Assembly (NCBI GenBank): GCA_041390905.1
Contig: JAWKPA010000012.1
Coordinates: forward strand, 1,612,001-1,676,000
DNA from: JACKCD01 sp041390905
GTDB taxonomy: Bacteria > Chloroflexota > Anaerolineae > Promineifilales > Promineifilaceae
Direction: 5' to 3'
Length of the DNA stretch: 64,000 nt
Positions 62,065 to 64,000 of the stretch are shown piece by piece. The position numbers and the translations under genes are program-made. The notes beneath the pieces are model-generated. The model was given only the letters and a program-made list of their open reading frames with translations, ran no database searches and was not told where the DNA came from. Position 1 is the first letter of the stretch, and every line of letters begins with the position of its first letter.

Positions 62065-62120
62065 GGGACAGGATTCACAGGGTTAAAGGGGGAATCCTGT
62101 GAATCCTGTGAATCCTGTCC
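62065..62120. terminator. GGATTCACAGG hairpin between convergent genes
   Basis: GGGACAGGATTCACAGG is complemented by CCTGTGAATCCTGTG and a further AATCCTGTCC unit. The right arm has tandem units. It ends both the SDR gene (plus) and the glutamine-synthetase-like gene (minus). Confidence 0.65.
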
Positions 62121-62128
62121 AAAAACTC

Positions 62129-63508
62129 TTAAATCCGCTCGAAGTAGCGCCGCTTTTCCCAATCGGTCACATACTCATCAAACGCCTTCTGCTCGGTGCG
62201 GAAGAAATGGGTATAGTGTTCCACGACCGCTTCCCCCAATGCCCCACGCACAAAGTCGCTGTTGGCAAACAGGTCGGTTGCTTCGCGCAGGGTGTAGGGA
62301 ACGCGGGGCAAATGAGCGGCCGAGTAAATATCCCCCTCAAAAATGTCCGGCGGCTCAATCTGGTTTGCCACGCCATCCAGCCCCGAAGCCAGGGCAGCGG
62401 CAAAGGCTAGATATGGGTTACAGTCGGCTCCCGGAATGCGGCATTCGATGCGGAGGCTTTGACCGCTGCCAACCACCCGAAAACCGGCCGTTCGGTTATC
62501 ATAGCTCCACGCCAGCCGCGTCGGTGCCCAAGACCCATCCTGATACCGCTTGTAAGAATTCACCGTTGGGGCATAAAACACCATAAACTCAGGCGCGTGG
62601 CGAATCCAGCCACCCAAAAACCAGCGAAAAACATCCGAACCCATCACCGGGCCAATTTTCTTATCGCCAGCAAAAACGTTTTTGTCGTCTTGCCACAAGC
62701 TCAAATGAATGTGGCAGCTAGAGCCAGCCTGCTCCCGCTGAATTTTTGCCATGAAGGTGACACTGACACCCAGTGACTCTGCCACCTCTTTTAAACATTG
62801 CTTATACACCACATGCCGGTCGGCCATCGCCAGGGCATCGGCATAGCGTACGTTGATTTCATGCTGCCCCAGCCCAAACTCCCCTTTCGAGGTTTCCACT
62901 GGCACCCCGGAATGTTTGAGATGATACCGCGCTGCCGCCGTAAACTTTTCCTCGCGGGTTCCCTGTAGGATATGATAATCTTCGAGATACCAGCCGGCCG
63001 TTTTCAAATTATGATACTTTTTCTCATCCGCTGTCCGGTATGAATCCTCGAAAATGTAATACTCAAGCTCCGAAGCCGCCATTACCTGATACCCGGTGGC
63101 ATCGGCCTTTGCCAACTGCCGCCGCAAAACGGAGCGCGGCGCAACGTCCACCGGGGCGTGGGCGCGTTCATTCTCCAAATCGCACAGCACGAGGGCTGTT
63201 TTGTTTAGCCAGCTTGCCCGCCGCAGCGTGGTTAAATCGGGAACCAGATGAAAATCGCCATAGCCGCGCTCCCAGTTGGCAAAGCTGTAGCCCGGTACCG
63301 GCTCCATTTCCATGTCCACCGTCAGCAGATAGTCACAGCCGTGGGTGCCGTGGCTGGCGGCATTTTCCACAAAAAACTCCGCATCAAATCGCTTACCCAT
63401 CAAACGGCCGAAATGATCGGTAAACCCCACCACCACCGTTTCAATCTCATCTTGCGCCACCAGTTGGGCCAATTCGGCCAGGGTCAACATACCACGCACG
63501 TTTTTCAT
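62129..63508 (-). CDS. Glutamine synthetase-like enzyme (gamma-glutamylpolyamine synthetase type)
   Basis: A 459-residue GS-fold enzyme. The N-terminal beta-grasp part (VVVGFTDHFGRLMGKRFDA) and the catalytic blocks ASELEYYIFED, GEFGLGQHEIN (metal Glu), AGSSCHIHLSLW (His), NSYKRYQDGSWAP and SLRIECRIPGADCNPY are intact. Compared with GlnA, the C-terminal adenylylation loop is absent and the N terminus is like PuuA. Members attach glutamate to amines such as putrescine. ATG 63508 has AAGGAG five bases upstream; a GTG at 63514 overlaps that site. A PHP phosphatase gene follows upstream on the same strand. Confidence 0.87.
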   Translation of the reverse strand: MKNVRGMLTLAELAQLVAQDEIETVVVGFTDHFGRLMGKRFDAEFFVENAASHGTHGCDYLLTVDMEMEPVPGYSFANWERGYGDFHLVPDLTTLRRASWLNKTALVLCDLENERAHAPVDVAPRSVLRRQLAKADATGYQVMAASELEYYIFEDSYRTADEKKYHNLKTAGWYLEDYHILQGTREEKFTAAARYHLKHSGVPVETSKGEFGLGQHEINVRYADALAMADRHVVYKQCLKEVAESLGVSVTFMAKIQREQAGSSCHIHLSLWQDDKNVFAGDKKIGPVMGSDVFRWFLGGWIRHAPEFMVFYAPTVNSYKRYQDGSWAPTRLAWSYDNRTAGFRVVGSGQSLRIECRIPGADCNPYLAFAAALASGLDGVANQIEPPDIFEGDIYSAAHLPRVPYTLREATDLFANSDFVRGALGEAVVEHYTHFFRTEQKAFDEYVTDWEKRRYFERI

Positions 63509-63588
63509 ATTCACTCCTTTACCTGCGAATAGGACGCAGATTTGCCCGATAGACCTGATGATTTTGTTTCACAATTTTCCGCCTGCGT

Positions 63589-64000
63589 TTACTGTGGGCG
63601 CTGCCAGTTGGTGGGCGCGCCGGCCGCTTGCAGCCACGCAATCCCCTTGTCTAAATCCTCACCTACGTCGGCCACCCCGTGCGAATCGTCGCCGGGGACG
63701 ACGGGGATGCCGAGGGCGAGGGCTTCTTGCAAGATGGGGGTTGAAATGTATGGCTCCGGGTGGCCTTTGCGCCACCCTTTGATGTTGTAGTCGAGAATGG
63801 CACCGCTTTCTTTGACGGCGTGCAAATTCCGCATAATTTTGCTCCACGTGTCGGGCTGGCGCAGTTGGGTGGGGTAGTCGGGGTCGTAGATGCGGGGGTA
63901 GTCGAAGTGGCCGATGACCTGGGGGCGCAGGGTCTGGATCATCTCGTACTGCTGGTCAAAATATTTTTGGTAGAAGGCGTTGAGGCCACCAACGGCCGTT
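63589..64000 (-). CDS. PHP-domain histidinol-phosphatase-like protein, N-terminal part outside window
   Basis: Only the C-terminal part is in the window. Open reading continues to its last base (residues TAVGGLNAFYQKYFDQQYEM before the first internal Met). Recognisable PHP features are VIGHFDYPRIY (His/Asp metal ligands), AILDYNIKGWRKG and VPGDDSHGVADVG (D-x-H). It resembles HisK-type histidinol-phosphatase or a related PHP phosphoesterase. Its stop is 81 bases from the start of the glutamine-synthetase-like gene, so the two may be co-transcribed. Confidence 0.8.
   Translation of the reverse strand, partial: TAVGGLNAFYQKYFDQQYEMIQTLRPQVIGHFDYPRIYDPDYPTQLRQPDTWSKIMRNLHAVKESGAILDYNIKGWRKGHPEPYISTPILQEALALGIPVVPGDDSHGVADVGEDLDKGIAWLQAAGAPTNWQRPQ

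Larger units (their letters stand above)
285..64000. repeat. Window-wide overrepresented palindrome AACGGCCGTT (core ACGGCCGT)
   Basis: Roughly a hundred copies counted by eye are spread from 285-294 to 63991-64000, both inside genes and between them. An eight-base word is expected about once in 65 kb at even base composition. Most copies extend to AACGGCCGTT or AAACGGCCGTTT. In coding sequence the three frames read Thr-Ala-Val, Asn-Gly-Arg, or Arg-Pro, because the site is the same on both strands. Copies are missing or rare in 6872-7579, 18347-19100 and 60141-61118. It resembles the HIP1 palindrome of cyanobacteria in density, but the sequence differs. Confidence 0.95.

Noticed and set aside
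1..64000. tRNA, rRNA, origin of replication or integrase-attachment sites
   Set aside because: Reading both strands I found no convincing cloverleaf, rRNA segment, DnaA-box cluster or integrase gene; covariance-model scans would be needed to exclude small RNAs.

Overview
The window is 64 kb of dense, GC-rich bacterial chromosome with genes on both strands, short operons and no rRNA, tRNA, CRISPR array, phage or intact insertion sequence that I could see. The best guess for the organism is a Chloroflexota bacterium of the Anaerolineae/Ardenticatenia/Caldilineae type. This is inferred from long Thr/Pro linkers on LysM and beta-helix surface proteins, a GH44 glycosidase, a ThrE-type exporter, a fused double phosphofructokinase and an aerobic heterotroph's enzyme set (acyl-CoA dehydrogenase, HMG-CoA lyase, Rieske oxygenase). 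No phylogenetic marker other than polA is present, so the assignment is tentative.

The most interesting locus is 6872-11515. A LuxR-type response regulator, a small isoprenoid-synthase-fold protein with two DDxxD motifs, and an HPK7 histidine kinase with many membrane segments and an extracytoplasmic PDZ-like loop surround an unannotated 49-codon gene at 8682-8831 (minus). That gene has a strong ribosome binding site and a Trp-rich C terminus (AWNDWWLAE). These are the four parts of a ComQXPA quorum-sensing system: prenyl transferase, pheromone precursor, receptor kinase and response regulator. Here they are in a rearranged order (A> <Q <X P>). A membrane-anchored XRE-type regulator follows the kinase.

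Layout. 1-5801: serine beta-lactamase-like hydrolase (cut by the window edge), aldo/keto reductase, RimK-like ATP-grasp ligase, family 4 uracil-DNA glycosylase, oligoendopeptidase F. 6025-13101: small ConA-like lipoprotein or anchored protein, the ComQXPA-like locus, membrane XRE protein. 13278-20358: secreted ExeM/NucH nuclease, hotdog thioesterase, methyltransferase, UPF0175/DUF3368 toxin-antitoxin pair, DUF4279 protein, PNPOx-like protein, acyltransferase. 20546-27836: polA, a receiver-like protein with an unusual C-terminal domain, MFS transporter, two tandem PIG-L deacetylases. 27894-39858: beta-helix surface protein, ThrE exporter, double PFK, TIM-barrel/Gfo-Idh-MocA sugar pair, LysM protein coupled to a kinase that lacks its phospho-acceptor His. 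40033-53166: SSADH-type dehydrogenase, SprT-like hydrolase, HMG-CoA lyase, S9 peptidase, phosphoesterase, rhodanese, DUF423, DinB, GH44, amidase, acyl-CoA dehydrogenase. 53287-64000: GT39-like protein, YdcZ transporter, TorD-like chaperone, Rieske oxygenase, MalY aminotransferase, AlbA_2 protein, SDR, glutamine-synthetase-like enzyme, and a PHP phosphatase cut by the window end.

Two genome-scale signals overlie the genes. First, the palindrome AACGGCCGTT (core ACGGCCGT) occurs on the order of a hundred times, in genes and between them. At most copies the plus strand changes from G/T-rich on the left to C/A-rich on the right. Second, intergenic gaps are filled with snap-back elements: nested inverted repeats whose arms are tandem copies of short units, in several unrelated sequence families that share one architecture.
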